Shown one piece after another: positions 37,947 through 46,012 of a stretch of DNA of 64,000 nucleotides. A model generated the notes under the pieces. The model saw nothing but the letters and a program-made list of their open reading frames with translations. It was not told the DNA's origin and ran no database searches. A program made the position numbers and the translations under genes. Source of the DNA: Gammaproteobacteria bacterium (GTDB lineage Bacteria > Pseudomonadota > Gammaproteobacteria > UBA6186 > Azoamicaceae); NCBI GenBank assembly GCA_030431675.1, contig JAUIIV010000002.1, forward strand, positions 62,001 through 126,000, in the 5' to 3' direction. Each line of letters begins with the position of its first letter. Within the stretch, counting starts at the first letter, position 1.

Positions 37947-38410
37947 TTTTGTTGCTCCCAACAGGTTTTATTAAAGCGGCACATCTTGCAGATGAAATAA
38001 TTTGGATCATTAGCAAGACGCGGTAAAAATTCTTTAGCGTTACTGGCCTTTAAAATATGTACGGCTCTATCAGAATATTTTTGCTCAACTTGAGCATCAA
38101 ATGCGATCCATTCATGATGCATCTCAGCGCTATCTTTGTTTAACACTGTAATTAGTGCCGGATTTTCATCTAAGCGCATATAGGCCATGTATAATTGGAC
38201 TTGGGCAAAATAATGAGGGTGTGATAAGGCAATGCCACGGCTTACACAATCGCGCCAATATTTGTTATTCATGGTTTTACATTCCCAAAGCGCAGGATAA
38301 GAAAAGCCATCAGGGCCACTAAGTAATACACCATCTATGTGGCCAGCTATTTTGCCATCGAACGGTGTAATATACCTAAACCAGTTGGGATTGGATTTCA
38401 TATTTCCCAC
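37943..38410 (-). pseudogene. PD-(D/E)XK nuclease, N-terminally truncated at the right att
   Basis: 155 residues of a YqaJ/Cas4-like exonuclease fold. GHIDGVL then ALWECKTMNNKYW supplies the D...ExK core, and the C-terminus CKMCRFNKTCWEQQK has a cysteine cluster. A stop codon lies just upstream of the first usable start (GTG at 38410), 36 bases from the att repeat. The family's N-terminal part, usually 60 or more residues, is missing. It is translationally coupled to the primase-helicase. Probably a replication or recombination nuclease of the lost element. Confidence 0.72.
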
Positions 38411-38445
38411 CCAGTTTGGAGAGCACTATATTGAGGGAAACTAAC

Positions 38446-38472
38446 CTCCGCCAGTTTTTCATTCTCGAAAAG
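38446..38472 (+). repeat. Second att-like repeat
   Basis: This copy matches the tRNA-end repeat at 32243-32269 at 25 of 27 positions. Together they bound a 6.2-kb segment and are followed by the same 184-bp sequence. Confidence 0.75.
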
Positions 38473-38473
38473 A

Positions 38474-38657
38474 GAGTTTAAGCTACACAACACATGCGTA
38501 CTTAGAGAATCGCAAAATCACCAAAAATACCCCAAATTCTCCTATTTTACTCTCCGTTTCTACGTTACATGCGAACGTCGGTGCCGAAGGCACGCATCTA
38601 TCAACCCCTTGATTTTACTGGGTTTTTGCAATTTAGGCATTTTGAGGTTCGTTTTTG
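38474..38657 (+). repeat. 184-bp repeat, copy B
   Basis: Gapless partner of 32333-32516 (21 mismatches). Here it follows the att core immediately, whereas copy A is separated from its att core by about 63 bases. It interrupts the kinase-like relic to its right. Confidence 0.8.
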
Positions 38658-38659
38658 GC

Positions 38660-39109
38660 TGGTGATGTACATGACAGGTGTCTACTTTTAACTGGGTTCA
38701 CTAATGGGGGCTTTACACTGTCAGTATCTTGCAGTATTCGCCAATGGTACATAATTGGAAAATTAGGACATTGGCCAGTTATCACCCAATTGGTTGTCAT
38801 GACATGCGCAGCTAATTCCCGCCAGGCTCAAAAGCCAGTTGAGCCAATACCGTATTGATAACACATTGGTAGATTAAAAATATTGGCAGTAGACATATAA
38901 TTTTCTGGCTGTAATTCTAAGTCTGTGATTGGTACTTTCTTTACAAAAATAGGTGTTTTATCTACCTCTATCTGTAATGAAGTACCACCAATACCTTTAT
39001 GCATTGCTTTGCCATCAGCAAGCATTTGTTCTAGCTGTTTATTGCTCATGCAGGCTAATGCACTAGATATCCTGCTGTATGTTTGCTGTCTTTTAGTTAA
39101 CTGGTTCAT
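38660..39109 (-). pseudogene. Protein-kinase-like gene relic
   Basis: The minus strand from 39109 reads MNQLTKRQQTYSRISSALAC, then GIGGTSLQIEVDKTPIFVKK, a glycine-rich loop and putative ATP-binding lysine. It continues to YQYGIGSTGF and a TGA at 38828-38830. Beyond the stop the frame goes on with AWRELAAHVMTTNWVITGQC and WRILQDTDSVKPPL, then runs into the 184-bp repeat. The gene has both a nonsense codon and a lost 3' half. Confidence 0.65.
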
Positions 39110-39160
39110 CTTTGTGCTATGCCGATATTATGCTTATAAAATGCTATTAAATGGTTCATA

Positions 39161-40324
39161 TTATTCTTCCTCAACATCAGCATGAATTTTTGCTGGTTCT
39201 TCTAATATGGATAATATTTCTGTAGCGCAATAAACTTTATCACGCTTGCCATCATTGACTTGGCTAATAATATTCTCGCCTAACAGTTTGCGAACACCAC
39301 GTTCAGCCGTGCTATAAGCAATCTCAAGCTCTTCAGCTATTTTTTTGATGGTTAGGTATGGATTAACTGCAAAATGATCAACAATGTCTACAGGAACGCT
39401 AGATGAACCGCTTGCAACTTGCAGCTTCCATTTATTAAGTAGGTTATTAATCCTTTCAGCACGCGATAGAGCATCTTCTGATTGCACAGCGACGCCATTT
39501 AGAAAATAAATTAACCAGTCCTGCCAAGTGTTGTTGCTGCTTACGTTAAATAGTTGCCTGTAATATTCATCCCGTGTTGCCTCAAAAAATGCACTTAAAT
39601 AAAGCAGTGGCGATGGCAATATCTTTTGCTCAATTAAAAGCAATGTAATCAGCAAACGCCCAACTCTACCATTGCCATCTAAAAATGGATGGATTGTTTC
39701 AAATTGGTAATGGCACAGCGCTATATGAATTAGAGCTGGTAATTGACGATCGTGTAAAAACTTTTCTAGATCACCCAAACAATCGGCTAAATTATCTGTT
39801 GGTGGTGGCACAAACTTGGCTGTATTTAATGTGCAACCAGGAGAGCCAATCCAGTTTTGTGTTTTTCTAAATTCACCAGGCGTGGCATGTGAGCCTCTAA
39901 CACCTTGCATCAATTGCTCATGAATTTCTTTTATTAACCGTAATGACAGCGGTAGATCATCAAGGCGCTTCAACCCAAAATATAAAGCAGTAATGTAGTT
40001 CTGTACTTCCTGCAAATCATCTGGATTCTGATTAACGGATACGCCTGCATTGTGTGCTAAAATTTCACCGATTGTAGCGTGGGTGCCTTCTATCTTGCTG
40101 GACAACACGGCCTCACGAGTAATGAATGGGCGCATTAGCAGATGAGGGTTAGGTAATTTGCTACCTTCTCGAGCTAGCTTACCCAGCAAGTAATCAGCAC
40201 GCGATAGTGTTCTTACCAATTGGTTGGTCCATTCTATTGCCGGAGGTAGTGGATTAGGCACATAGGCAATATAACCCTTGGGTGATTTAATCACTTTGCC
40301 TGATAATGATTGTTGTATATCCAT
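39161..40324 (-). CDS. Fic family protein with N-terminal inhibitory motif and C-terminal winged helix
   Basis: A 387-residue Fic enzyme that would AMPylate (or otherwise modify) target proteins. The Fic motif HPFLDGNGRVGR (212-223) is complete. An intramolecular inhibitory motif S-S-K-I-E-G (75-80) makes it a class II, self-inhibited Fic. Residues about 310-370 (DHFAVNPYLTIKKIAEELEIAYSTAERGVRKLL) form a winged helix that can bind DNA. The layout matches the SoFic type. It lies alone, with repeated TCGATAATA motifs in its promoter region, and appears intact within an otherwise decayed region. Confidence 0.92.
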   Translation of the reverse strand: MDIQQSLSGKVIKSPKGYIAYVPNPLPPAIEWTNQLVRTLSRADYLLGKLAREGSKLPNPHLLMRPFITREAVLSSKIEGTHATIGEILAHNAGVSVNQNPDDLQEVQNYITALYFGLKRLDDLPLSLRLIKEIHEQLMQGVRGSHATPGEFRKTQNWIGSPGCTLNTAKFVPPPTDNLADCLGDLEKFLHDRQLPALIHIALCHYQFETIHPFLDGNGRVGRLLITLLLIEQKILPSPLLYLSAFFEATRDEYYRQLFNVSSNNTWQDWLIYFLNGVAVQSEDALSRAERINNLLNKWKLQVASGSSSVPVDIVDHFAVNPYLTIKKIAEELEIAYSTAERGVRKLLGENIISQVNDGKRDKVYCATEILSILEEPAKIHADVEEE

Positions 40325-40368
40325 GCTTTAAACCTCTTGATTTCTAGACTTAAGTATAGCCTTTATTC

Positions 40369-40540
40369 TCGATAAAATTAATATTCGATAATAAGTCAAG
40401 TTTTTAATTCCAAAGGTGAGAATAAGATTGAAGAATGTTATCATATTTTATGTAAATCGATAATAGGGATAAAAGTTATCACCGCTCTTAGAATTAATAG
40501 CTGTCGATATTATCGATTATAGAACATTTCGATAATAAGG
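40369..40540. promoter_or_regulatory. Cluster of TCGATAATA motifs upstream of the Fic gene
   Basis: TTCGATAATAAG occurs exactly at 40384-40395 and 40528-40539. Related copies are TCGATAAAA (40369) and TCGATAATA (40457), and a perfect palindrome TCGATA-T-TATCGA lies at 40504-40516. Five related sites within 170 bp before the gene look like a binding array, possibly for the Fic protein's own winged helix. Confidence 0.5.
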
Positions 40541-40982
40541 CCAACTGTAGAAATTATGTGCTCCAGGTAGCACTAAAATGTCGTTTTTCGTGATTTAAAG
40601 GTGTCGCTAAGCACATTATGTATTGCATCTCCATGCCCCTAAAGTTAGCGATTTCCTAACTTTAAGGACACGCTGAACATAAAACATGGACAAAATAGGA
40701 AAGCTTAGAGATAAAGCTAGTTTAGAATTTTTCATATTTAGGTACTACTGCTTGGATTAAAAATGTTGTTACCAAGACAATTTTTACGTAAAGTAGGATG
40801 AAAATAGTGAATCGGTTTTTAAGGGGGGCACTTACAGATGCTTGCCTATGAAATCAATAACTCTGTTAAAGCGCTCTTTGTAACTCATAATAACCATAAT
40901 TCTTTGTCTACCCATTCACAATTACAAGAATATAGTCAATCCAGGTTTTACGCTTGATCACTCTTGCTAAAATAGGCATAAA
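40541..40982. other. Gene-poor decayed stretch
   Basis: No intact gene is visible. It holds a hairpin (CCTAAAGTTAG at 40638-40648 with CTAACTTTAAGG at 40656-40667, one bulge) and, on the minus strand at 40832-40888, a 19-codon remnant MSYKERFNRVIDFIGKHL. The remnant resembles the first helix of AraC-family regulators but stops at once. Confidence 0.5.
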
Positions 40983-40989
40983 TATAATA

Positions 40990-41026
40990 TGTCCTAAAAG
41001 TGATGATATTTGCCACTTTTAGGACA
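40990..41026. promoter_or_regulatory. Perfect 13-bp inverted repeat upstream of the AbiEi remnant
   Basis: TGTCCTAAAAGTG (40990-41002) and CACTTTTAGGACA (41014-41026) are exact reverse complements with an 11-bp spacer. They end 4 bases before the ATG at 41031, and a -10-like TATAAT (40983-40988) abuts the left arm. AbiEi antitoxins repress their own promoters through inverted repeats, so this is the probable operator. Confidence 0.6.
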
Positions 41027-41030
41027 TACC

Positions 41031-41357
41031 ATGTTTTCAGAATATATTCAGCAACTAAGAGCTAGCGGTAGGCGGCATTTCACCTCTGAAGAAATACGTG
41101 CAGAATTACAGCTATCTGATAGTTCTGCTAGATCTGGCTTGTATAGATTAAAAAGAGATAAGAAGCTTATAAGCCCCGTCAATGGACTATATGTCATCGT
41201 CCGACCTGAATATCAATCTTACGGTTTAATCCCTGCAGAAGAGCTAGTGCCGATCATAATGCAACATCTGCAGACTGATTATTATGTAGGGTTGCTCAGC
41301 GCTGGATTATTCTATGGTGCAATTAAACAAAGATACTTTGCTGCTTGGAAAAGATAG
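41031..41357 (+). pseudogene. AbiEi-type antitoxin, N-terminal half only
   Basis: MFSEYIQQLRASGRRHFTSE then LQLSDSSARSGLYRLKRDKK is the winged-helix DNA-binding domain of AbiEi (type IV toxin-antitoxin). It is followed by GLYVIVRPEYQSYGLIPAEE and YYVGLLSAGLFYGA, the start of its second domain. It then breaks within YGAIKQ and ends after 108 residues instead of about 200-280. No AbiEii toxin gene follows. DNA binding may persist because the operator is intact. Confidence 0.75.
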
Positions 41358-41496
41358 CTGGGCTGATGGCCATTACGGCAATTATGCTAATAGCAGAGTT
41401 ATGCTTAATGATAGTCGCATGATCCAAGAACTTAGAGAAGGTAACGTCATTGGTAAATACCAGCTCCTAGATGCTATGCAAAAATTAGCTGATTAA
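41358..41496 (+). pseudogene. C-terminal fragment of an unidentified protein
   Basis: In the frame opening at 41314, residues after the AbiEi break read LLGKDSWADGHYGNYANSRV and end REGNVIGKYQLLDAMQKLAD with a stop at 41496. The composition is protein-like, but no start of its own is present. It may be the tail of another gene joined to the AbiEi stub by deletion. Confidence 0.35.
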
Positions 41497-41611
41497 GCAC
41501 GCTAAATGTAAATAATATAAAATACTCGCTCCGTGTAAAAAAAAATTACATAGATGCATACTCGGCATTACCATGTTAAGATAAACCTTTAAGATACGAT
41601 ACCAAAATAGC

Positions 41612-42163
41612 ATGACAGACAAAAAAATATTTTGTAATCTCGCAGCAACAACTCTTGCAGTAACTATACTCTTTGTCTGCTCACAAATAACAATTCCTGT
41701 AAAACCAATCCCGTTTACCATGCAAACTTTTGCTGTCATGTTAATTAGTTTAACATTCAGTCCTTTGCAAGCTATTTCAGCTGTTATTATCTATTTATTT
41801 TGTGGGGCGGTAGGATTACCAGTTCTTGCTAACTTTAGTTACGGTCTTAAATCCTTAACTGGATTCAGTGGGGGATATTTGTGGGGGTTTTTGTTTGCTA
41901 CGGTAGTTATGAGCTTACTTAGAAGGAATATGGATAAAAACATTTTTTTGATAGCTGCTAATTGTATAATTGGTACCATGTTGATATGCGCATGTGGTGT
42001 ATTGCGCTTAAGCTTGTCTTTAGGTTTGCCGCAAGCACTAAAGTTAGGTCTATACCCTTTTATAGTACCGGCCATATACAAAGTTGGTCTAGTAGTTATA
42101 TGTATATTAATATGCCAACATCTTGTGCAATTAAATATATTTAGACTATCTGCCCAACGCTAG
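41612..42163 (+). CDS. bioY: Biotin transporter S component
   Basis: A 183-residue, six-helix membrane protein that binds biotin, alone or as part of an ECF transporter. ITIPVKPIPFTMQTFAVML, GLPVLANFSYGLKSLTGFSGGYLWGFLFA and the late PFIVPAIYKVG are BioY landmarks. No ecfA/ecfT genes are nearby, so it works alone or with units elsewhere. Presence of BioY suggests biotin scavenging. I see no clear ribosome binding site or BirA box. Confidence 0.92.
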   Translation: MTDKKIFCNLAATTLAVTILFVCSQITIPVKPIPFTMQTFAVMLISLTFSPLQAISAVIIYLFCGAVGLPVLANFSYGLKSLTGFSGGYLWGFLFATVVMSLLRRNMDKNIFLIAANCIIGTMLICACGVLRLSLSLGLPQALKLGLYPFIVPAIYKVGLVVICILICQHLVQLNIFRLSAQR

Positions 42164-42300
42164 CACATCGCAAGCAAACCGTCTGCAAACAATTTCTTTG
42201 AAATTACTAGAATTTTCACATGTTTTGTCTAATATAAAAATATGTGGGTAATTATCCTGCATAAAAAAGGGACATTCCCCATCTAATAATAAGGAAACAA

Positions 42301-43338
42301 ATGACTGGCAACACAGTAGAAGTTATTACTTTTAGGACTACCAGGAATGATCATCCGTACTGGTTTCCGATTGAGGCGCTACTAACAGGCACAAGCGTCG
42401 GTCATATTGCTTTGCGCTTTAAATTTAACAACCCTACACTATATGACAAATATATTCGTGATGTGGAAGAAATACCAAAGACAATTAACAAGTTTGGCCA
42501 AGAAGTATATTTAAGTTTCTGGCCACATGAGCAACATAGCAAACTAGAAGACCATAAATTTGACTGTGAAACTTCAGCAAATTATAGTCCCTTTGAATAC
42601 TGCGCCAGTTTTAAAAAATATTTAAATCCCCCGCGTAAGATACTAAGATCATATCTACCACTATTTGATAGGTTGTCATATAGTGTTGTCACACTACCAC
42701 CAGCATTAATTATACATTTAACTCCTTTGAAACATACATATGGGGTTCGCGCCTACAACTTAGCTTGTTTATACGCAAAATTCTACGATAAATGGCGTAG
42801 GGCTACTGTAGCGGAACAAAATGCAGAAATAATATATTCCCCTACAGCAAATAAAATGAGTTGTTTTAAAAAATACACCAACACAGTTAATACATGTTTA
42901 ATTTTTGTAAGAATGCTACTAAAACAAGCAGCACCTGAATTTGAATCATTTGTAACCTACGGTAGCCCAGAAGTAGACAAAATTGCATTGCCACTGACAG
43001 ATGATGAGTTAGAACGAATGCTAGATTTTATACGTCATGTAGCAGAGAATCCAAATCACTACCCATATAATATTTTTCGTACAAACTGTGCATATATTAG
43101 TCTTCGTACTCTTATGCATGGGTTCTACGATCATTTATCATTTCACCATCTAATGCATAATATTGGTATTACAATTACTCCAACCTACTTGATGCAGACT
43201 TTAGAAACAACATTATCTGCAATTGCTAGACAGGCTGTTAAACCTGGGGATTCTATACCAAACAAAGATATCACTGAAGGCGGTGCAGATAATAAAGAGT
43301 GGGTTATGATTTCAAAGTCACCAGGTTTATCATTTTGA
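42301..43338 (+). CDS. Putative permuted papain-fold (NlpC/P60-like) protein, candidate effector
   Basis: A 345-residue protein with a ribosome binding site (AAGGA) before the ATG and no signal peptide. SVGHIALRF puts a histidine at 35, and RTNCAYISL puts an Asn-Cys pair at 262-263. His first and N-C later is the layout of circularly permuted papain-like enzymes. Other landmarks are EVYLSFWPH and LPLTDDELERMLDFI. The last 51 or so residues are encoded antisense to the 3' end of lhgO and may be a recent extension. Enzyme class is inference from two short motifs. Confidence 0.62.
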   Translation: MTGNTVEVITFRTTRNDHPYWFPIEALLTGTSVGHIALRFKFNNPTLYDKYIRDVEEIPKTINKFGQEVYLSFWPHEQHSKLEDHKFDCETSANYSPFEYCASFKKYLNPPRKILRSYLPLFDRLSYSVVTLPPALIIHLTPLKHTYGVRAYNLACLYAKFYDKWRRATVAEQNAEIIYSPTANKMSCFKKYTNTVNTCLIFVRMLLKQAAPEFESFVTYGSPEVDKIALPLTDDELERMLDFIRHVAENPNHYPYNIFRTNCAYISLRTLMHGFYDHLSFHHLMHNIGITITPTYLMQTLETTLSAIARQAVKPGDSIPNKDITEGGADNKEWVMISKSPGLSF

Positions 43339-44297
43339 TTTATTAATGCTGGTCTTACCCCAGCATATCCTGGTTGCAGAAAATCCTCTTGTACTTTTGG
43401 CCAATAGCGTTTAATCGCTTTAGTAAAGACAGTTTTTTTAGCTGAATCTACGGTATAGTCAATCTCTGGAACCAATTCTACGTCGGGCCCGAATCGCAAC
43501 TGCCCTGCCAAATCTACAGTGCTATGTATACCTAACCCACCTGTAACTGGAACTGGATAAATTAAATGTTTAAAAGGATTAGCAGCGGAATAGGTAAAGT
43601 AGCTGCCTTTACGATAAGAAGTATCGTATATCTCTTGTGGGCCAATACCATCTATACTATATGCAACTTTAGATGCATATAACCCCGCAGAGTTAATTAC
43701 CGTTACGGCATGCAAATCCATAGTCTCACCTTGCGACTCTACTCGAAGATGCACATGCTTATCTTTTATAGCGCCACTAAGCACTTTACTATTAAGTGCT
43801 AACATTGCTCCGTATGATTCTGCATCACCCAATAGAGAGAGCATTAAATTGTGGCTGTCTATGATACCGGTAGAAGGACTAAATAAAGCAGCTTCTGTTG
43901 ATAACTCTGGCTCTAGCTCTAGTACTTGTTCTCTAGATAACATTTGCAAATCAGTTACGCCATTTGTAGCTGCACTTGATTTTATATTACTCAATTTTGC
44001 AACTTCGTCTTTATTAGTCGCAACTATTAGCTTACCTGTTTGTCTATATGGAATATGCTTATTATCGCAATACTCATACAATAGTTTCTTACCAGCAACA
44101 CATAGTTTAGCTTTATTAGAGTCCTTAGGGTAATAAATACCAGCATGAATAACCTCACTGTTGCGTGAGCTAGTTTCACTACCAAAGCTATCCTGTGCCT
44201 CTAAGATTACAACTTCTTTGCCTTGAGCGGCTAAAGCCCGAGCACACGCTAGCCCAACAACTCCAGCACCAACGACAACTACTTCTACTGTATCTAT
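43185..44297 (-). CDS. lhgO: L-2-hydroxyglutarate oxidase family flavoprotein with apparent ATA start
   Basis: Full-length FAD enzyme of about 370 residues that oxidises L-2-hydroxyglutarate to 2-oxoglutarate. From 44297 the minus strand reads (ATA)DTVEVVVVGAGVVGLA, the FAD-binding GxGxxG. SSRNSEVIHAGIYYPKDS, RQTGKLIVAT and the ending LFGIESPGLTACLAIADNVV follow, all standard for the family. No ATG, GTG or TTG is in frame before the FAD motif; the next is a TTG at 44081, which would delete the whole FAD-binding region. The ATA overlaps the TAG stop of yadH by two bases. Either ATA is a weak coupled start or the start codon was lost by mutation. Confidence 0.85.
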   Translation of the reverse strand: MDTVEVVVVGAGVVGLACARALAAQGKEVVILEAQDSFGSETSSRNSEVIHAGIYYPKDSNKAKLCVAGKKLLYEYCDNKHIPYRQTGKLIVATNKDEVAKLSNIKSSAATNGVTDLQMLSREQVLELEPELSTEAALFSPSTGIIDSHNLMLSLLGDAESYGAMLALNSKVLSGAIKDKHVHLRVESQGETMDLHAVTVINSAGLYASKVAYSIDGIGPQEIYDTSYRKGSYFTYSAANPFKHLIYPVPVTGGLGIHSTVDLAGQLRFGPDVELVPEIDYTVDSAKKTVFTKAIKRYWPKVQEDFLQPGYAGVRPALINQNDKPGDFEIITHSLLSAPPSVISLFGIESPGLTACLAIADNVVSKVCIK

Positions 44298-45067
44298 GAC
44301 TTAATCCCTATACCTTTATGCATCATCCACCAACAACAAGCAAAAAAACCAACCATTGACAGAAATAAAATACTCAAGGCAAAACTAATGTTTACATCTG
44401 ACTGGCCTAATAAGCCCCATCTAAATCCATTAACCATATATATTACTGGATTAAATCTACTAAGCCCTTGCCAAAAAGGTGGTAATAAGTCTATAGAATA
44501 AAATACACCCCCCAAATAAGTCAGTGGGGTCAACACAAATAAAGGGACTATAGATATATCATCAAATTTTTTTGCTAACATACCATTAATATAACCTGCA
44601 AAGGCAAACAACATTGCAGTTAATAAGCCAACTGCTATAATAGACCACCAATTATATACGGTAATTTTTCCAAAAAATAATGACACCCCAGCTACAATTA
44701 TCCCGACTAAAACACCACGCAATACACCACCAGCAACATACCCAAGAATAATCACGTAATGTGGCATAGGGGCTACTAGCATTTCTTCTATATTTTTTTG
44801 GAATTTATTACCAAAAACAGAAGAGCATACATTTAAGTAAGAATTAGTTATTATCGCCATCATCACTAAACCAGGTACAATATAGTTAATGTATGGTACA
44901 CCTTTCATATCACCAATACGCGCACCAATAATATCGCCAAAAATAACAAAATAAAGACTAATAGTTATTGCTGAAGGCAACAAAGTCTGTGGCCATATTC
45001 TTAGAACTCGTACTACTTCCCGATAAAACAAAGTGGTAAAACTTATCCAATTTTTTTTAAGCCTCAA
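44294..45067 (-). CDS. yadH: ABC-2 type transporter permease (YadH-like)
   Basis: A 257-residue inner-membrane protein with six hydrophobic segments and the ABC-2 signature region VLTPLTYLGGVFYSIDLLPP...NPVIYMVNGFRWG. It pairs with the ATPase encoded just upstream (11-nt overlap). YadGH-type exporters are conserved, but their substrate is not established. The C-terminus GIGIKS and stop overlap the lhgO start. Confidence 0.9.
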   Translation of the reverse strand: MRLKKNWISFTTLFYREVVRVLRIWPQTLLPSAITISLYFVIFGDIIGARIGDMKGVPYINYIVPGLVMMAIITNSYLNVCSSVFGNKFQKNIEEMLVAPMPHYVIILGYVAGGVLRGVLVGIIVAGVSLFFGKITVYNWWSIIAVGLLTAMLFAFAGYINGMLAKKFDDISIVPLFVLTPLTYLGGVFYSIDLLPPFWQGLSRFNPVIYMVNGFRWGLLGQSDVNISFALSILFLSMVGFFACCWWMMHKGIGIKS

Positions 45068-45983
45068 GATTTACCCCCACTCTAGCTAAAAACAATTCTT
45101 CTAAGCGGTTAGATTTGTTACGCATACTCACTATCTGTATACCTTTATTTGATAATTGTGCAAAAATTGTATTCACTGTGATAGATTTTGGAAAAGTAAC
45201 CTCTAATGTGCGTGAATCTATTAAAGACATGCTAACATTTTCTAATACAGGCAAATCACAAGTAACAGTATCATGCTGCAGATCTAAGACTAGACTTTCG
45301 CTTTGCAATTGCTGAATTAAATGCTTTATTTTTGTGCGTTCTACAATTGTGCCTTTATCAACAATTGCTATGCCATCACACAAATACTCTGCTTCTTCCA
45401 AGTAATGGGTAGTCAAAATAATTGTAGTGCCTTGTTGGTTGATATTTTGTAAAAAATCCCAAGTAGCTCTTCGCAACTCTATATCAACACCTGCAGTAGG
45501 CTCATCTAAGATAAGCATCTTTGGTTCATGAATTAATGCTCTGGCAATCATTAAACGGCGCTTCATGCCACCAGACAAAGAGCGCGACACTTCATTGCGT
45601 TTTTCCCACAAACCAAGCTGTGTTAAATATTTCTCCGCCCGTTGTTTGGCAACTCTACGCGATAAACCATAAAATCCACCCTGGTTAATCACAATATCTT
45701 TTACTTTCTCAAATTGATTAAAGTTTAACTCTTGAGGCACTAAGCCCATACATGTTTTGGCCTCGATAAGATTTGTATCTAAATCATAGCCAAAAACCTT
45801 AACGCTCCCTGAGGTTTTGTTAACCAATGAACTTACAATACCAATTGTTGAAGACTTACCTGCACCATTTGGGCCCAATAAAGCAAAGAAGTCACCCTGC
45901 TCTACCTGTAAGTCGATATTATCCACGGCAACCACACCATTTGCGTAGGTTTTACATAATTTTTGTATCTCAAGTGCCAGCAT
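45057..45983 (-). CDS. yadG: ABC transporter ATPase (YadG-like)
   Basis: About 308 residues from the ATG at 45983 (MLALEIQKLCKTYANGVVAVD); the longer open frame to 46010 adds unrelated residues. It has Walker A GPNGAGKSS, signature SLSGGMKRRL, Walker B MLILDEPTAGVD and the H-loop TTHYLEEAEYL. It powers the YadH permease. It diverges from the binding-protein gene with only 29 bp between start codons, so each promoter must lie at least partly inside the other gene. Confidence 0.92.
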   Translation of the reverse strand: MLALEIQKLCKTYANGVVAVDNIDLQVEQGDFFALLGPNGAGKSSTIGIVSSLVNKTSGSVKVFGYDLDTNLIEAKTCMGLVPQELNFNQFEKVKDIVINQGGFYGLSRRVAKQRAEKYLTQLGLWEKRNEVSRSLSGGMKRRLMIARALIHEPKMLILDEPTAGVDIELRRATWDFLQNINQQGTTIILTTHYLEEAEYLCDGIAIVDKGTIVERTKIKHLIQQLQSESLVLDLQHDTVTCDLPVLENVSMSLIDSRTLEVTFPKSITVNTIFAQLSNKGIQIVSMRNKSNRLEELFLARVGVNLEA

Positions 45984-46012
45984 CAGTATCCCATAAGTGT
46001 TACAATGCAAAG

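Noticed and set aside
17660..38600. Similarity between the GGCGCC core of the higBA repeats and that of the 184-bp att-associated repeats
   Set aside because: Flanking half-sites are swapped (GAA-GGCGCC-GTC versus GTC-GGCGCC-GAA) and the match is too short to be meaningful.
45827..46012. N-terminal extension of the binding-protein gene
   Set aside because: The extension is antisense to yadG and puts the signal peptide 62 residues inside the protein; the ATG at 46013 is the real start.
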